A stretch of 34,559 nucleotides of DNA, taken from the NCBI GenBank assembly GCA_937861115.1, contig CALMBD010000118.1:1-34559 (forward strand), in the 5' to 3' direction. Every line of letters starts with the position of its first letter. Position 1 is the first letter of the stretch. This DNA comes from an uncultured Bacteroidota bacterium (GTDB taxonomy: Bacteria; Bacteroidota; Bacteroidia; Chitinophagales; Saprospiraceae). The translations under genes were made by a program, and so were the position numbers. This document shows, one piece after another, positions 1 through 8,880 of this stretch. The notes under the pieces were generated by a model. The model had not been told where the DNA came from, searched no databases, and saw only the letters and a program-made list of their open reading frames with translations.

Positions 1-173
1 CATCCGCAGCATTGTACAAAAGAAGGTGCCTGTTTAAAAAAGTACTGAAATCTGTAATTCAGAAATTTATCCGATATTTTATTTCGCAAAACACACCTAT
101 TCTTTATTTAATCCTGAAAAGCCGTATCAGAGGTCGGCCAGACTGTAGTCTCTCCTGTTTCACGAATATCCCG

Positions 174-212
174 AAAAAACAAAGCGGGCGCCCGTCACAA
201 AGACGAACGCCC
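174..212 (-). terminator. Rho-independent terminator after mscL
   Basis: Read on the minus strand, an 11-bp stem (GGGCGTTCGTC with GACGGGCGCCC, loop TTTGT, two G-U pairs) is followed by a T-rich tract. The two wobble pairs become C-A mismatches on the plus strand, so the structure belongs to the minus-strand transcript. It starts about 35 bases after the mscL stop. The remaining bases 1-173 hold no gene I can support. Confidence 0.8.
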
Positions 213-246
213 GTATTCTTATGGCAGACAAATCTGTTCAGGTCCC

Positions 247-525
247 TTATTCCACCTTCTTGCCGGCGGCCTTGATCAGGAAGAACAACACCGTGCCGAC
301 AATCATAAAACTGAGTACGGCATTGATAAAGTTGCCGATCATGATGCTCTCGCCGATCTTGATGGAGGAAAAATCGGGATTGCCGATGACCATACCGATG
401 ATAGGTGTAATGACATCGGCGACAAGCGAATCCACGATCTTGTTGAAGGCGCCGCCAATAATGAACGCCACCGCCAGGGTAATCACGTCTCCGCGGAGGA
501 GAAATGCTTTAAGTTCTGACCACAT
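247..525 (-). CDS. mscL: Large-conductance mechanosensitive channel MscL, short form
   Basis: Inner-membrane channel that opens under membrane tension and releases solutes during hypo-osmotic shock. The first membrane helix and its entry are canonical (FLLRGDVITLAVAFIIGGAF, then KIVDSLVADVITPIIG), and a second membrane helix follows (FINAVLSFMIVGTVLFFLI). The protein is only 92 residues, against about 130-150 for well-studied members: the periplasmic loop is short and the chain ends in AAGKKVE just after the second helix, so the cytoplasmic C-terminal helix bundle is missing. The stop is clean and followed by a terminator, so this looks like a natural short form and not a broken gene. It is probably a single-gene transcript. 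Confidence 0.9.
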   Translation of the reverse strand: MWSELKAFLLRGDVITLAVAFIIGGAFNKIVDSLVADVITPIIGMVIGNPDFSSIKIGESIMIGNFINAVLSFMIVGTVLFFLIKAAGKKVE

Positions 526-593
526 AATTTTTTCGTTTTGTTTGATGAAAAAAACAGCAATTACGGCGGTAAATATATCTAATTGTCTGAAAA

Positions 594-625
594 CCTGTAA
601 TATCTGCGAATCTATTTCTTACAGG
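594..625 (-). terminator. Weak inverted repeat after hemW, possible terminator
   Basis: A 7-bp inverted repeat (CCTGTAA / TTACAGG, 18-base loop) lies just past the hemW stop and is followed on the minus strand by TTTTC. The long loop and short T run make it a weak candidate. It also sits within the region that must carry the mscL promoter. Confidence 0.25.
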
Positions 626-637
626 CATCGAAGGCGA

Positions 638-1807
638 TCATGCAGCGGGTTCTACCATGAACAGTTCGGCAGCAATGCCGTCAGCCAGCAATTTGCCGGC
701 CCTGGTCAGGGTGTAATGACCGCCGGCCTCCTCCACCGTTCCGTTTACCAGAAAGCGCTGCACCTCCTGTTCAAAATATCCCGCAAAATTTTCTCCCATA
801 GCCGATATTCTGTTGCGATCAACCCCCCATTTTGTGCGCAGCGCGGTCATCACGTATTCGTTGTACCGCTGTACCGGCGTAAGCATTTCGATATCAAACG
901 GAATATTCCCGTCCGCCAGAGCCTTCATATACAAGGCATTATTGGCAATATTCCACTGCCGCGACCATCCGTTGAACGAATGTGCCGAGGGGCCGGCGCC
1001 CAGATAAGGCTCTCCCGACCAGTAACTGCTGTTGTGCCGGGCGTAACGACCGGGTTGTGCGAAATTGGAGATTTCATAGTGCTCATACCCCCGACCGGCC
1101 GTTGCGTCGAGCAGGTATTCAAATTGCCGGGCGGCCTTAACTTCATCGACGGGTGGCTGTTGCCCCTTTCGCACAAAGGTTCCGAGTGCCGTCCCCTCCT
1201 CTACGGTAAGGCAATAGCACGACAGGTGTGGAATGCCGTAGTCAAAGGCGATGGATAGGTTTTCCTGCCATTGTGCGTCAGTTGTCGTCGGGGCGCCGTA
1301 TATCAGATCGATCGTCAGGTCGTCAAAACCGGCGGTAGCGGCGGCGCGGAGGCAGGCTTGTGCATCCACCGCATTGTGGGCGCGGTTCATCCATTTCAGG
1401 TCTTCTTCCCGGAACGATTGTATGCCGATGCTCAGGCGATTAACCGGCGTGTGCCTGCGCAGGTCGCGCAGTTTGTCGGCATCCAGGTCGTCGGGATTGG
1501 CCTCGAGCGTAATCTCTGCATCCGGCAATACTTTATGGATGCGGTGTATTTTTTCAAAAATACGCTCCAAATCGCTCAACGTGAGCAACGAAGGCGTGCC
1601 GCCGCCAAAATAGATCGAGGAAATATCCGCCGCATCCAGGTAATCGCGCCGGAGGTCCAGTTCCCGGACGATAGCCGCCACCATTTCGTCCCGGCTGCGC
1701 AAGGAGGTGGAAAAATGGAAATTGCAATAGTGGCAAGCCTGTTTGCAAAATGGAATATGCAGGTAGATACCGGGCACGGCGTGAGAAATATGGGCAGGGT
1801 CAGCCAA
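638..1807 (-). CDS. hemW: Radical SAM heme chaperone HemW (CPO-like)
   Basis: HemW binds heme and delivers it to target proteins; it belongs to the radical SAM coproporphyrinogen-oxidase-like family but is usually not an oxidase itself. The N-terminus has the cluster motif C21-x3-C25-x2-C28 inside HIPFCKQACHYCNF, followed by the SAM-binding IYFGGGTPSLL, and later SIGIQSF and YGAPTTT, all in family order. At 389 residues it is of normal length. The start is taken at TTG (1807-1805), because the next Met would remove the iron-sulfur motif. This makes an 8-base overlap with the DUF4129 stop, so translation is probably coupled. It is the last gene of the minus-strand run. The older label hemN-like is common for such proteins, but the HNQLP-type CPO region is not evident. 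Confidence 0.92.
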   Translation of the reverse strand: MADPAHISHAVPGIYLHIPFCKQACHYCNFHFSTSLRSRDEMVAAIVRELDLRRDYLDAADISSIYFGGGTPSLLTLSDLERIFEKIHRIHKVLPDAEITLEANPDDLDADKLRDLRRHTPVNRLSIGIQSFREEDLKWMNRAHNAVDAQACLRAAATAGFDDLTIDLIYGAPTTTDAQWQENLSIAFDYGIPHLSCYCLTVEEGTALGTFVRKGQQPPVDEVKAARQFEYLLDATAGRGYEHYEISNFAQPGRYARHNSSYWSGEPYLGAGPSAHSFNGWSRQWNIANNALYMKALADGNIPFDIEMLTPVQRYNEYVMTALRTKWGVDRNRISAMGENFAGYFEQEVQRFLVNGTVEEAGGHYTLTRAGKLLADGIAAELFMVEPAA

Positions 1808-2606
1808 TGGCCGCCAGCAGGTTTTTGAATTGTGGTTCCATTCCGATAAAATGCTGCCCGGTCAGCACCTGATTGCCGTACCAGGTGCGTTCGTAAACCA
1901 GGGTTGCCTCCCGGAATTGTCCGCCAAGCCGGTGTTCCCGCGTTTCGCGCAGGTAATCGCGATTCGTTTTTTCCGGCGACCATTTGATGGCATTTTTTGC
2001 AGAAAGCGATTTGATGACCTGCAGGTAATACAGCCGGATCGCCTGCGCATAGTCTTCCTTTGCCAGCGCTTCCTTTAAAAACCTGTCCAGGTCGGTTTCG
2101 TGCAGGTATTCTTCCAGATTATCCAGGGTAATCGTGACCCCGTCCCGGGCAATTTGGCGGTTGCGGGGCGCCTTCAGCATACGGTAGATGCCATAGGCTA
2201 TTCCGGCAACGGCGATGGCAATGGCCAGGCCCTGCAGGATAAGACCCAACTGCTGTGTCGCGGCAGTCCAGCCGGCCCCGTCAAACGATGGTCCGCCCTG
2301 GGGCATCGATTCCTCCTTGGGAGGCTCCGGGACATCCTTGCTGTAATCGAGTTTCCCCGTAGCCTTATCCCAGGCATCTTTTTCAATAGGCCGGGCCGCC
2401 ATATCCGGGAGCGGTGGGGCATGATAGGGCGCGATTTCCTCCGTTTGGAATATTTCACCGGTTTCCACATCGGTTTCCAATGGCCCTTCTGTTCCCTCCC
2501 ATAGCGTATCGCCCTGGGCAATCGCATACAGAGGGAAAAGCAAAACCAGGACTATGTTTCTTATCGTCACAACCATGTGTTGTCTACAATTTTTCAAAAC
2601 CGGCAT
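1800..2606 (-). CDS. DUF4129 domain membrane protein
   Basis: The 268-residue protein has a signal peptide (membrane stretch around residues 15-30, ending YAIAQ), an extracytoplasmic acidic/proline-rich linker (about 31-115), one membrane helix (about 120-143), and a C-terminal cytoplasmic domain matching DUF4129 (AIRLYYLQVIKSLSAKNAIK, then WSPEKTNRDYLRE, about 190-230). DUF4129 proteins typically sit with SpoIIM-like, MoxR and DUF58 genes in a Bacteroidota envelope cluster of unclear role, possibly linked to a transglutaminase-like system. Its ATG shares one base with the stop of the upstream SpoIIM-like gene (TAATG), indicating coupling. A second in-frame start, Met11, would also leave an intact signal peptide. 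The MoxR and DUF58 partners are absent from the window. Confidence 0.8.
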   Translation of the reverse strand: MPVLKNCRQHMVVTIRNIVLVLLFPLYAIAQGDTLWEGTEGPLETDVETGEIFQTEEIAPYHAPPLPDMAARPIEKDAWDKATGKLDYSKDVPEPPKEESMPQGGPSFDGAGWTAATQQLGLILQGLAIAIAVAGIAYGIYRMLKAPRNRQIARDGVTITLDNLEEYLHETDLDRFLKEALAKEDYAQAIRLYYLQVIKSLSAKNAIKWSPEKTNRDYLRETREHRLGGQFREATLVYERTWYGNQVLTGQHFIGMEPQFKNLLAAIG

Positions 2607-4456
2607 TATTCCCTGGCCAAACCGCGTATCTGCCGGGTGGCGCCAACCTTTTCAATTGATTCAAACAGACTTGCGGCGTCGGCCACTTCCCTGCAGGAGA
2701 AGTATTGCAAGGCTCCGCCCAAAATGTTCAGCAGGAACACAAAGTACAACGCCACTCCCGCTGCAAGAGTATTGAGCAATTGGTAATACCCGGCAGTATT
2801 GCGCTCGCCCGGTGGCACCATCCAACTGAAAAATGTTGTTGCGATCTGCCAGATCGGCGTATCCAGAAACCGGAATAACAACAACCCGAAATTCACCGTC
2901 AGAAAACCAAGCAACATCCCCGGCCCCCATCGCATCAAAATAAAACTGCGCGATAAGGCCAGAAACGGGTTTGCCGTTTCAAAATAAATCACCGCAGCCC
3001 AAAGCGAAAGGAACGGAAAGGCAAACATGGCTGCCAGCCACGCCAACTGTCCCGGATCCACATAAAAATGGGCCGCCATTCCCGTAACGGGCAACAGCAT
3101 CCCCAACGCGATGTAAAGCGCCTTTTTTGCGGTGTGTGCCACGGCCCCGATTTCCTGACTTACCGCCAGAAATGCCGTCACGGCAAAAACGGTAAGCAGG
3201 ATCAGTTGAACAAAAAAATGGTATCCAGCGAACAACCCGTAAACGCCGTTCATGACGCCTTCTGCCATATCAAAGTGGAATGTTTCCGCGATGCCTGTAC
3301 CTGCACCCGACAACCCATAGGCGATGGTTGCGTATGCCAGCGACAGGCCCGTCAGGCCAAGCCAGGTCGTTTTGGGGTGGCGACTGACTACAGTAAAGGT
3401 ATCGGATAAAATTTCACCGGCACTTTTGATCGCGTTGAAATCTACGGCGTGTTCGCGGGTAGGCGGAAGTTCCTTGTCTCCGACAGGCGCAGAAAAATCA
3501 CCGGAAGCCGCCTTGTGCCGGGGTAGCCAGACGAAATACCACAACACAAAAGCGAGCGAGCACAAAATGAATGCCCCCCGGATTACATCCGGTGTATCGG
3601 TATAGCGCGTGAGATAACTCTCAAAAATGGCGGCCAGCAGAATCACGGGCACAATACCGAAGAAAATCTTCATACCCCGCCGCATTGAGATCTGGAAGGC
3701 CTGTGCCCTCGAGTAGGTTCCGGGAAACAACAGACCCGAACCTGCAACCAGACCCGCCGCTCCGGCAATGATGATCGCACTGATCTCCAGCGTACCGTGT
3801 ATCCAAATGGTGAGAAAAGAGTCCCAAAACACACCTTTTTCTACAAAAAAGTACTGAAAAGCCCCGACCATGATGCCATTGTAAACCAGGATAAAAACAG
3901 TGCCGATCGATGCCGCGACACCAAGGATAGCCGTTTGAAATGCGACGAACAGGTTTCGACCGGCAATAGAAACGGTCATCCCGAACGGCCCGCTTTCCTT
4001 GTACACTGCCATCGGATCGCCGCTATCTATGTTGCGCACCGTCATATCCACATAATCATCGCCCAGAATCACCCTTGCAAATTCCGGGTTGATAATGCTC
4101 GACACGACCCCGATACCAAAAGCAAGCGCAAAGAGGAAAAATGCCAACAAAAAGGCCCGGCGTTCCTCCCAAAACAGGTGTGGCAGTTCATCCGCCCAGA
4201 AGCGCTTCAACCGCCCCGCCGGGAATCGTTTGCCGCGATAAATATTGTGAAACACGCGCTGGGCAAGCGTATTCAGGTATATCCGAACCGAGCGGTTGGG
4301 ATAGAACGTGCGCGCATACGACAGGTCGTCCGTGATCTGAACGAACAGGTCGTTCAGTTTCTCCGGATCACGGTGGTCTTCGCGGAGCATCTCCTCGAAT
4401 CCGGCCCACTTTTCCTTGTTCTGTTCGATAAACTTGGTCTCGCGCATAGGCTGCAA
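2606..4456 (-). CDS. SpoIIM (DUF95)-type membrane protein with extra C-terminal membrane half
   Basis: 616 residues, integral membrane. Residues about 1-315 match the stage II sporulation protein M family: a soluble helical N-terminus with FYPNRSVRIYLNTLAQRVF, a membrane helix at about 101-122, a cluster of helices at 165-240 carrying the family signature HGTLEISAIIIAGAAGL (H220, E224), and another at about 265-280. Residues about 340-616 form a second hydrophobic half with at least five more membrane segments, beginning with a DTFTVVSRHPKTTW-like amphipathic entry. In relatives the SpoIIM part is usually about 320 residues, so this looks like a fusion with an adjacent membrane gene. Function is not sporulation here and is unknown; its constant DUF4129 partner is directly downstream. 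The start could instead be Met4. Confidence 0.75.
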   Translation of the reverse strand: MQPMRETKFIEQNKEKWAGFEEMLREDHRDPEKLNDLFVQITDDLSYARTFYPNRSVRIYLNTLAQRVFHNIYRGKRFPAGRLKRFWADELPHLFWEERRAFLLAFFLFALAFGIGVVSSIINPEFARVILGDDYVDMTVRNIDSGDPMAVYKESGPFGMTVSIAGRNLFVAFQTAILGVAASIGTVFILVYNGIMVGAFQYFFVEKGVFWDSFLTIWIHGTLEISAIIIAGAAGLVAGSGLLFPGTYSRAQAFQISMRRGMKIFFGIVPVILLAAIFESYLTRYTDTPDVIRGAFILCSLAFVLWYFVWLPRHKAASGDFSAPVGDKELPPTREHAVDFNAIKSAGEILSDTFTVVSRHPKTTWLGLTGLSLAYATIAYGLSGAGTGIAETFHFDMAEGVMNGVYGLFAGYHFFVQLILLTVFAVTAFLAVSQEIGAVAHTAKKALYIALGMLLPVTGMAAHFYVDPGQLAWLAAMFAFPFLSLWAAVIYFETANPFLALSRSFILMRWGPGMLLGFLTVNFGLLLFRFLDTPIWQIATTFFSWMVPPGERNTAGYYQLLNTLAAGVALYFVFLLNILGGALQYFSCREVADAASLFESIEKVGATRQIRGLARE

Positions 4457-4500
4457 AGTTGGGGAAATACCGGGTAATTTGAAAGGGATGGAGCGGAACG

Positions 4501-7500
4501 CTAGAATACCGCCCGAACCTGTGCTCTGCCGACATGCACGACCCTGCTTTCCCCTGTTTTTCGCCCTTCATAACTGAGACTTAACTGGAGGCTTTTGGAC
4601 AACTGGCGGTCGAGATTCAGGCTCCATAAAAAGTTTTTGCCATCCTGAAGCCCTTCCAGCATGGTAAAGGCTACGGCTGAATTGGGCTCGCCGGTATAAT
4701 GGATATCGGCAAAGGAGCCCTTTAGCCGCAGCGATGTTGCAGCCCGAAATCCCTGTGCGTTCTGGCGTCCCTGCGGATTCCAGGTCAGTTCGGTATTCCA
4801 GTTGGTTTGGTCGGCTTTTTCACCACCGCTGAGCGTGTTTTTGCTGTTTTGCAGGTTCACGTTGACTACCACACGAAAGGTCCGGTTGAGCAGCCAACTC
4901 AATCCCGGCCCCGCTTTCCAGCCCCGGATCATGAAGTCGCGGCTGTCGAAAGCCTGGTTGTCGCTGCTTTTCTCACTGCGCACCACATCTGCTTCGAGGC
5001 TCCACTGCCTGCCCAGATTGACACGCCCGTGCAGGGTCCAGTCGGTATTGCTGCGCTGCTCAAAGCCCGTCGTCAGCAATACCCGGCTGCGGTTGTTGCC
5101 CTGCGCGATACTGGCATCCCAGGCGGGGTTGGCGCGATTGACAAACAAAACGTTGCGTACGGAGGCCGTAACGGTCACCAGGGCCGAATCTGCAAGGGCA
5201 AGTTGAAAGGGATTCCAGGGCGATACACCCTTTGCACCGGAAAAGGTTCGTCGGTTGATCTGAAGGGTGCTCTGTGTGGAAAAGCGGCCCAGCAAACGCT
5301 GCCACCTGCGTTTGGATGTCGCCCACAGGAGCCGCGGCTCCAGGCGAAGGTTCTGGTTCAGCAAAACATTATTGGTGCGAATGTAGTCGGGCGTGGTTAC
5401 CGCTACGCGAATATAATTGGCCTGATCCTGAAAGACCGCAATCTCCATTTCATCGACCTGCAGGATACTGTCGCGGTTGCGATCGACCCAGGTGTACAGA
5501 CCTTCGCCGGGATTGACGGCGAGATAAGTAAATTCCACTTTAGGGCTCTGGCCGGAGCCGATTTCGTAGCCGGTGGTAAAGTTCAGGGCATTTTTCCAGG
5601 CGGATATGTTGTAATCTACGCGGCCGAGATAGGTTTTTTGCGGCTCGAGCGTGCTCAGTTCGGAGTTAAGGATGCGCAGCGTCCGATAAGTTACCGTCCA
5701 GCCAACCTGTTGGTTGAACCGGCTTCCGGCATCCCGCCAGTTGCCGTTCAGGTTCGCTTCGTTTGCAGCAGTATTGATTTTAAAAATGTTCCCGTCGGGA
5801 AAAAAGTCGTTGCGCTGCGATAAAAATCCGCCAAACTGCCAGGCGCCGCGGTTCTCGGGCGTCTGGAAATAGAAGCGGTACAGGTCATACCAAAGGCCGC
5901 TGCGGCTCAGTGTATCGGCGCCGGCAGCACGGCGTTCATTTTTTTCTCGTTCGGCGTACACCCCAAGCCTGATCAGGGCTGTCCGCTCCGATGCGGTATC
6001 GGTTTTAAAGAATGTTTTGGAAAAATCGATTCTGGGTCGGGAGAACTGTGTCTTTTCATTTATCCCGTCGGTGCGAAGCAGGTTCAGTTGCCCCGAAACC
6101 TCAAATCCGTTTTTTTGCAGTCGAAACTGGCCGAAATGCCGGCCGCCTTCATATACGCCCAGCCGCCTGAAAAACCCGAATTCATAACTGCCGCTCCCCC
6201 ACCCTGTTTTTTGTATGGAAATGCCGCCGCGAGCCAGGTGTTCTTCCGTCGTATCCCGGGAATTATCCGTATTCCAGTCCCTGACAAATTCTGCCGGACG
6301 ATAGGGATTGAGCGGAAGAAAGGTCTTCGCCGTGTATTCATAATTGGTATAGACGCCTGCTTCCCAGCCATTTGAATGCCGGAAGGGCAATTTCTGGCGA
6401 AATGCCACCGACCCGGCGCCGCCGGTATTATTGCCGTCGCCGAGGGGTGAAAACCGATTGAGATCGCGATTGCTCAGGGCCAGTTCCGCCTGAATCCGGC
6501 CTCCTTTGAACGGCTGAAAATCGGCCCCAACGGCATACAACTGCCGCATTTCCGGGGCGATCAGCCGTACCACCGGCTCAAAGTTGCCCGTTGGCTGGCA
6601 GGTAACGGGGTCTGGCGGCGACCATCGGTACACGCGACCGTTTGCAGCCGTGAGGGCCAGGACGTAGTTTCCCTGCCCGGCAGGCACCTCCGTAAAACGC
6701 GCCGTGTACAGGGCCGAATCGGGGTTGGTGCTGTACTGCAAAACGGTAACCGACACACCGCAGACAAGAGAATCCACGGCGCGATACAATACCCGGCCGG
6801 CATCGAAATCCGCCAGGGTGTCGATGCCGGAGGCGAAGGCGTTGCGCAAATCGTCGCCGACTTCAGCCAGGCGCCGGCGTTGTGCGGCAGATAGATCCTG
6901 GGCCCCGCCGTTGGTCCGGGAATCCTGTTCCGAGAAAAAATTAAAATATATGCGACCGCGCCGGGTATTCCAGCCCGTATTGGCGGCAAGGGTCGACCGA
7001 AGATAGGTCTGCACGGTATATTCAAATTCCACAATAATGCGACTGTCTTTCGTGACAAGCCGCCGGGCAGTAAAACTGATCTCCCCCAGGTTATAATCGA
7101 CGACATAATCATCCTCCAGACCCCGGCGCATCAACTGACCGTCGATAAAGACCTTTTCCGTTCCGGCCAATACAATAATAAATCGCTCACCTTCCGCGCC
7201 TTGCAGTCGGTACGGCCCCTGGTTGCCTTCCTGTCCGGCAATCGTTTGCCGGGCAAACTTACCCCTGGACACCGCCGCCGCGCCCCGGTAGGAAAAGGTA
7301 TCGCGACCCGATCCGGGCGACCATTCCCTCCCCTCCACCATAGCGCCCTGTAGTCGCTTGAAATAATTGGAAAAATAACCTGCCGGGCGCGTAAGGTCAT
7401 AATCGCCGGCGGTCAGAACCGTGTTTTTCTTTTTTAACTGGATGAAAATCCGGTCGAACTCTTTCAATTGCCTTGTCGTGCCATCCGGCTGCAACGGGAT

Positions 7501-8100
7501 GGAATTATCGGACAAGGCTGCCTGCAATTCGAGATCGTTGCCCAGTTTTCCATTGAGTTGCAGGTTCAGGTTGGAATTGAACACGAGGTTCTGGCTGTTG
7601 CCAAACGACAGCCCGCGGGTGTACGCGCCACTCGATGCGATGCCGCCCGTTTCCCACGGGTTGGTGGCAGGTTGATAGGGCGAATAGTCGAATTCGATGG
7701 CATCGGGGCGCATGTTGCGCCGTATGGTTGCCGTATCCAGCCGGCTGATCTTTGCGGAAAGATCGACGGGCAAAACCCGGTAACCGAGCCTTACTTTGCG
7801 GATATGGGGATAGGCCCGTAAAAACGCCGCACTGTCGGTGTACAGCAAATTGTTGCGGATCGAAAAAAAACGCAAGTCAAGTTGCTGTCCGGTTGAATCG
7901 TCTGTCGCTGATACCAGCGGCAGTGCAACGGTCAGCGAGTCAATATCCTGAACCGGTATTGAGGCATCGATCACTCTTGTTCGCAAATTGGACACCCCGG
8001 CCGGTTGTTGCGCCCCTGCAATGCGGGCTGCAATTAACAGGACAAGGACGATTGCCGTGCGCAACACATGATGGCCGATGAAAAAGTGTCTGTCGAACAA
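4501..8100 (-). CDS. Large outer-membrane beta-barrel protein, SprA-like features
   Basis: 1199 residues with a signal peptide (hydrophobic core about 13-28, ending GAQQ) and a long sequence of alternating polar/aromatic stretches typical of outer-membrane strands, closing in RAQVRAVF with a C-terminal Phe. The region around residues 195-235 (ALSDNSIPLQPDGTTRQLKE, then FDRIFIQLKKKNTVLTAGD) resembles, from memory, repeated barrel segments of SprA, the T9SS translocon channel. SprA itself is about twice as long, so this is at most a smaller relative. It lies 42 bases after the lipoprotein gene and 44 bases before the SpoIIM-like gene on the same strand. Specific function is not known; a surface transport or assembly role is inference. 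Confidence 0.65.
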   Translation of the reverse strand: MFDRHFFIGHHVLRTAIVLVLLIAARIAGAQQPAGVSNLRTRVIDASIPVQDIDSLTVALPLVSATDDSTGQQLDLRFFSIRNNLLYTDSAAFLRAYPHIRKVRLGYRVLPVDLSAKISRLDTATIRRNMRPDAIEFDYSPYQPATNPWETGGIASSGAYTRGLSFGNSQNLVFNSNLNLQLNGKLGNDLELQAALSDNSIPLQPDGTTRQLKEFDRIFIQLKKKNTVLTAGDYDLTRPAGYFSNYFKRLQGAMVEGREWSPGSGRDTFSYRGAAAVSRGKFARQTIAGQEGNQGPYRLQGAEGERFIIVLAGTEKVFIDGQLMRRGLEDDYVVDYNLGEISFTARRLVTKDSRIIVEFEYTVQTYLRSTLAANTGWNTRRGRIYFNFFSEQDSRTNGGAQDLSAAQRRRLAEVGDDLRNAFASGIDTLADFDAGRVLYRAVDSLVCGVSVTVLQYSTNPDSALYTARFTEVPAGQGNYVLALTAANGRVYRWSPPDPVTCQPTGNFEPVVRLIAPEMRQLYAVGADFQPFKGGRIQAELALSNRDLNRFSPLGDGNNTGGAGSVAFRQKLPFRHSNGWEAGVYTNYEYTAKTFLPLNPYRPAEFVRDWNTDNSRDTTEEHLARGGISIQKTGWGSGSYEFGFFRRLGVYEGGRHFGQFRLQKNGFEVSGQLNLLRTDGINEKTQFSRPRIDFSKTFFKTDTASERTALIRLGVYAEREKNERRAAGADTLSRSGLWYDLYRFYFQTPENRGAWQFGGFLSQRNDFFPDGNIFKINTAANEANLNGNWRDAGSRFNQQVGWTVTYRTLRILNSELSTLEPQKTYLGRVDYNISAWKNALNFTTGYEIGSGQSPKVEFTYLAVNPGEGLYTWVDRNRDSILQVDEMEIAVFQDQANYIRVAVTTPDYIRTNNVLLNQNLRLEPRLLWATSKRRWQRLLGRFSTQSTLQINRRTFSGAKGVSPWNPFQLALADSALVTVTASVRNVLFVNRANPAWDASIAQGNNRSRVLLTTGFEQRSNTDWTLHGRVNLGRQWSLEADVVRSEKSSDNQAFDSRDFMIRGWKAGPGLSWLLNRTFRVVVNVNLQNSKNTLSGGEKADQTNWNTELTWNPQGRQNAQGFRAATSLRLKGSFADIHYTGEPNSAVAFTMLEGLQDGKNFLWSLNLDRQLSKSLQLSLSYEGRKTGESRVVHVGRAQVRAVF

Positions 8101-8142
8101 AATCGAAATTTACAACGCCCGAATGGTGTCCGGTGGCGCAAT

Positions 8143-8457
8143 TCAGTTGCCTCCCTGTTCAAAAAGGGGCCTGACAGGAGCAGAATCAATAGGGGGAACT
8201 TCCGCCGGCTTAAACGGCTTGAGCGGGCGCAGGCGTGACAGGGAATCATTGACGTCAGAAAGCGCCTCTTCCAGCAAAAGAGAATCGGCAATATGCCCGG
8301 CCTCGGCTAAAAGCACCTCCCTGCATTTGGCATATTCCTTCACCCGAAAATCCTCAACCCGTTCGGACACCTTCTGATTTATGATGGCAGTATTATCCCG
8401 GCTACAACCCAGACCTAATAAACAAACGGCAAAAATTAATAAAAATCCTGTCCTCAT
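8143..8457 (-). CDS. Small predicted lipoprotein
   Basis: 104 residues. The N-terminus is a lipoprotein signal: a hydrophobic core followed by LLGLGC with the lipidated Cys at residue 18. The mature part is charged and mostly helical (about 25-75), then a proline-rich tail (RPLKPFKPAEVPPIDSAPV). No family recognised. It is the first gene of the minus-strand run and lies 42 bases upstream of the large outer-membrane protein, so it may be a periplasm-facing accessory of that protein; that is inference from position only. Confidence 0.65.
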   Translation of the reverse strand: MRTGFLLIFAVCLLGLGCSRDNTAIINQKVSERVEDFRVKEYAKCREVLLAEAGHIADSLLLEEALSDVNDSLSRLRPLKPFKPAEVPPIDSAPVRPLFEQGGN

Positions 8458-8651
8458 AATTCAACTATAGTAAGGCAACAGCAGCGAACTTTATTCCGGA
8501 ATAATAATAATGCAGATGCGAAGTTATGATTAACAGCGCCGAATTGCACAAATTTTTAACCTAACAATAGATTAAACGGGTGTTTTGAGTACCTGTAAAA
8601 AATGCAGTAAAAAATGTTTGATCACTAGCTATGCAGAAAGGAAAACTGCGC

Positions 8652-8659
8652 TATCTTTG
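8652..8659 (+). promoter_or_regulatory. Bacteroidota-type -7 box (TATCTTTG)
   Basis: An exact match to the TAnnTTTG consensus, identical to the box in front of prs. No TTG element lies at the usual 17-23 base distance upstream (the nearest TTTG is 31 bases away). It points away from any nearby start codon: hemB begins nearly 400 bases further on, so it would drive either a long hemB leader or a separate small RNA. Confidence 0.4.
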
Positions 8660-8663
8660 TGCC

Positions 8664-8875
8664 TAGTAATCGTTGAAAAACGAAATAAACTCAAAAGGCT
8701 AACGCGCTTTTAATTAATCAGTGGTTTCTGGACTAGCCTTAATTTCTACTTCACTGAATGTAGATACAACAATCAAAAATCGCTTTTATAGCGTCATTTT
8801 TAAAATTGTTTTCATTTGGTTTTTTGGGGTTATACAGGGTGCTACTGATTTATCAGTTGGTGCCCTGTTTCTTTG
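8664..8875 (+). ncRNA. Candidate small RNA or long hemB leader
   Basis: Between the TATCTTTG box and the palindrome there is no reading frame of note, but there are two inverted repeats: AAGGCTA (8695-8701) with TAGCCTT (8734-8740), and a hairpin at 8834-8868 (ACAGGG...CCCTGT outside, ACTGA-TTTA-TCAGT inside, joined through G-U pairs) followed by a T-rich stretch. This fits a transcript of about 200 nt ending at a weak intrinsic terminator. I do not recognise an RNA family. The ends are estimates. Confidence 0.25.
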
Positions 8876-8880
8876 TAGGC

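Noticed and set aside
12-275. Small plus-strand frame at the left edge
   Set aside because: It overlaps the mscL terminator and the mscL 3' end and shows no protein features.
221-1258. 345-codon plus-strand reading frame across mscL and hemW
   Set aside because: It is antisense to two clear genes with family motifs; its own translation is rich in Arg/Cys/Pro and has no domain pattern.
3797-4477. 226-codon plus-strand frame inside the SpoIIM-like gene
   Set aside because: Antisense to a multi-span membrane gene with a family signature; its composition is that expected of a shadow frame.
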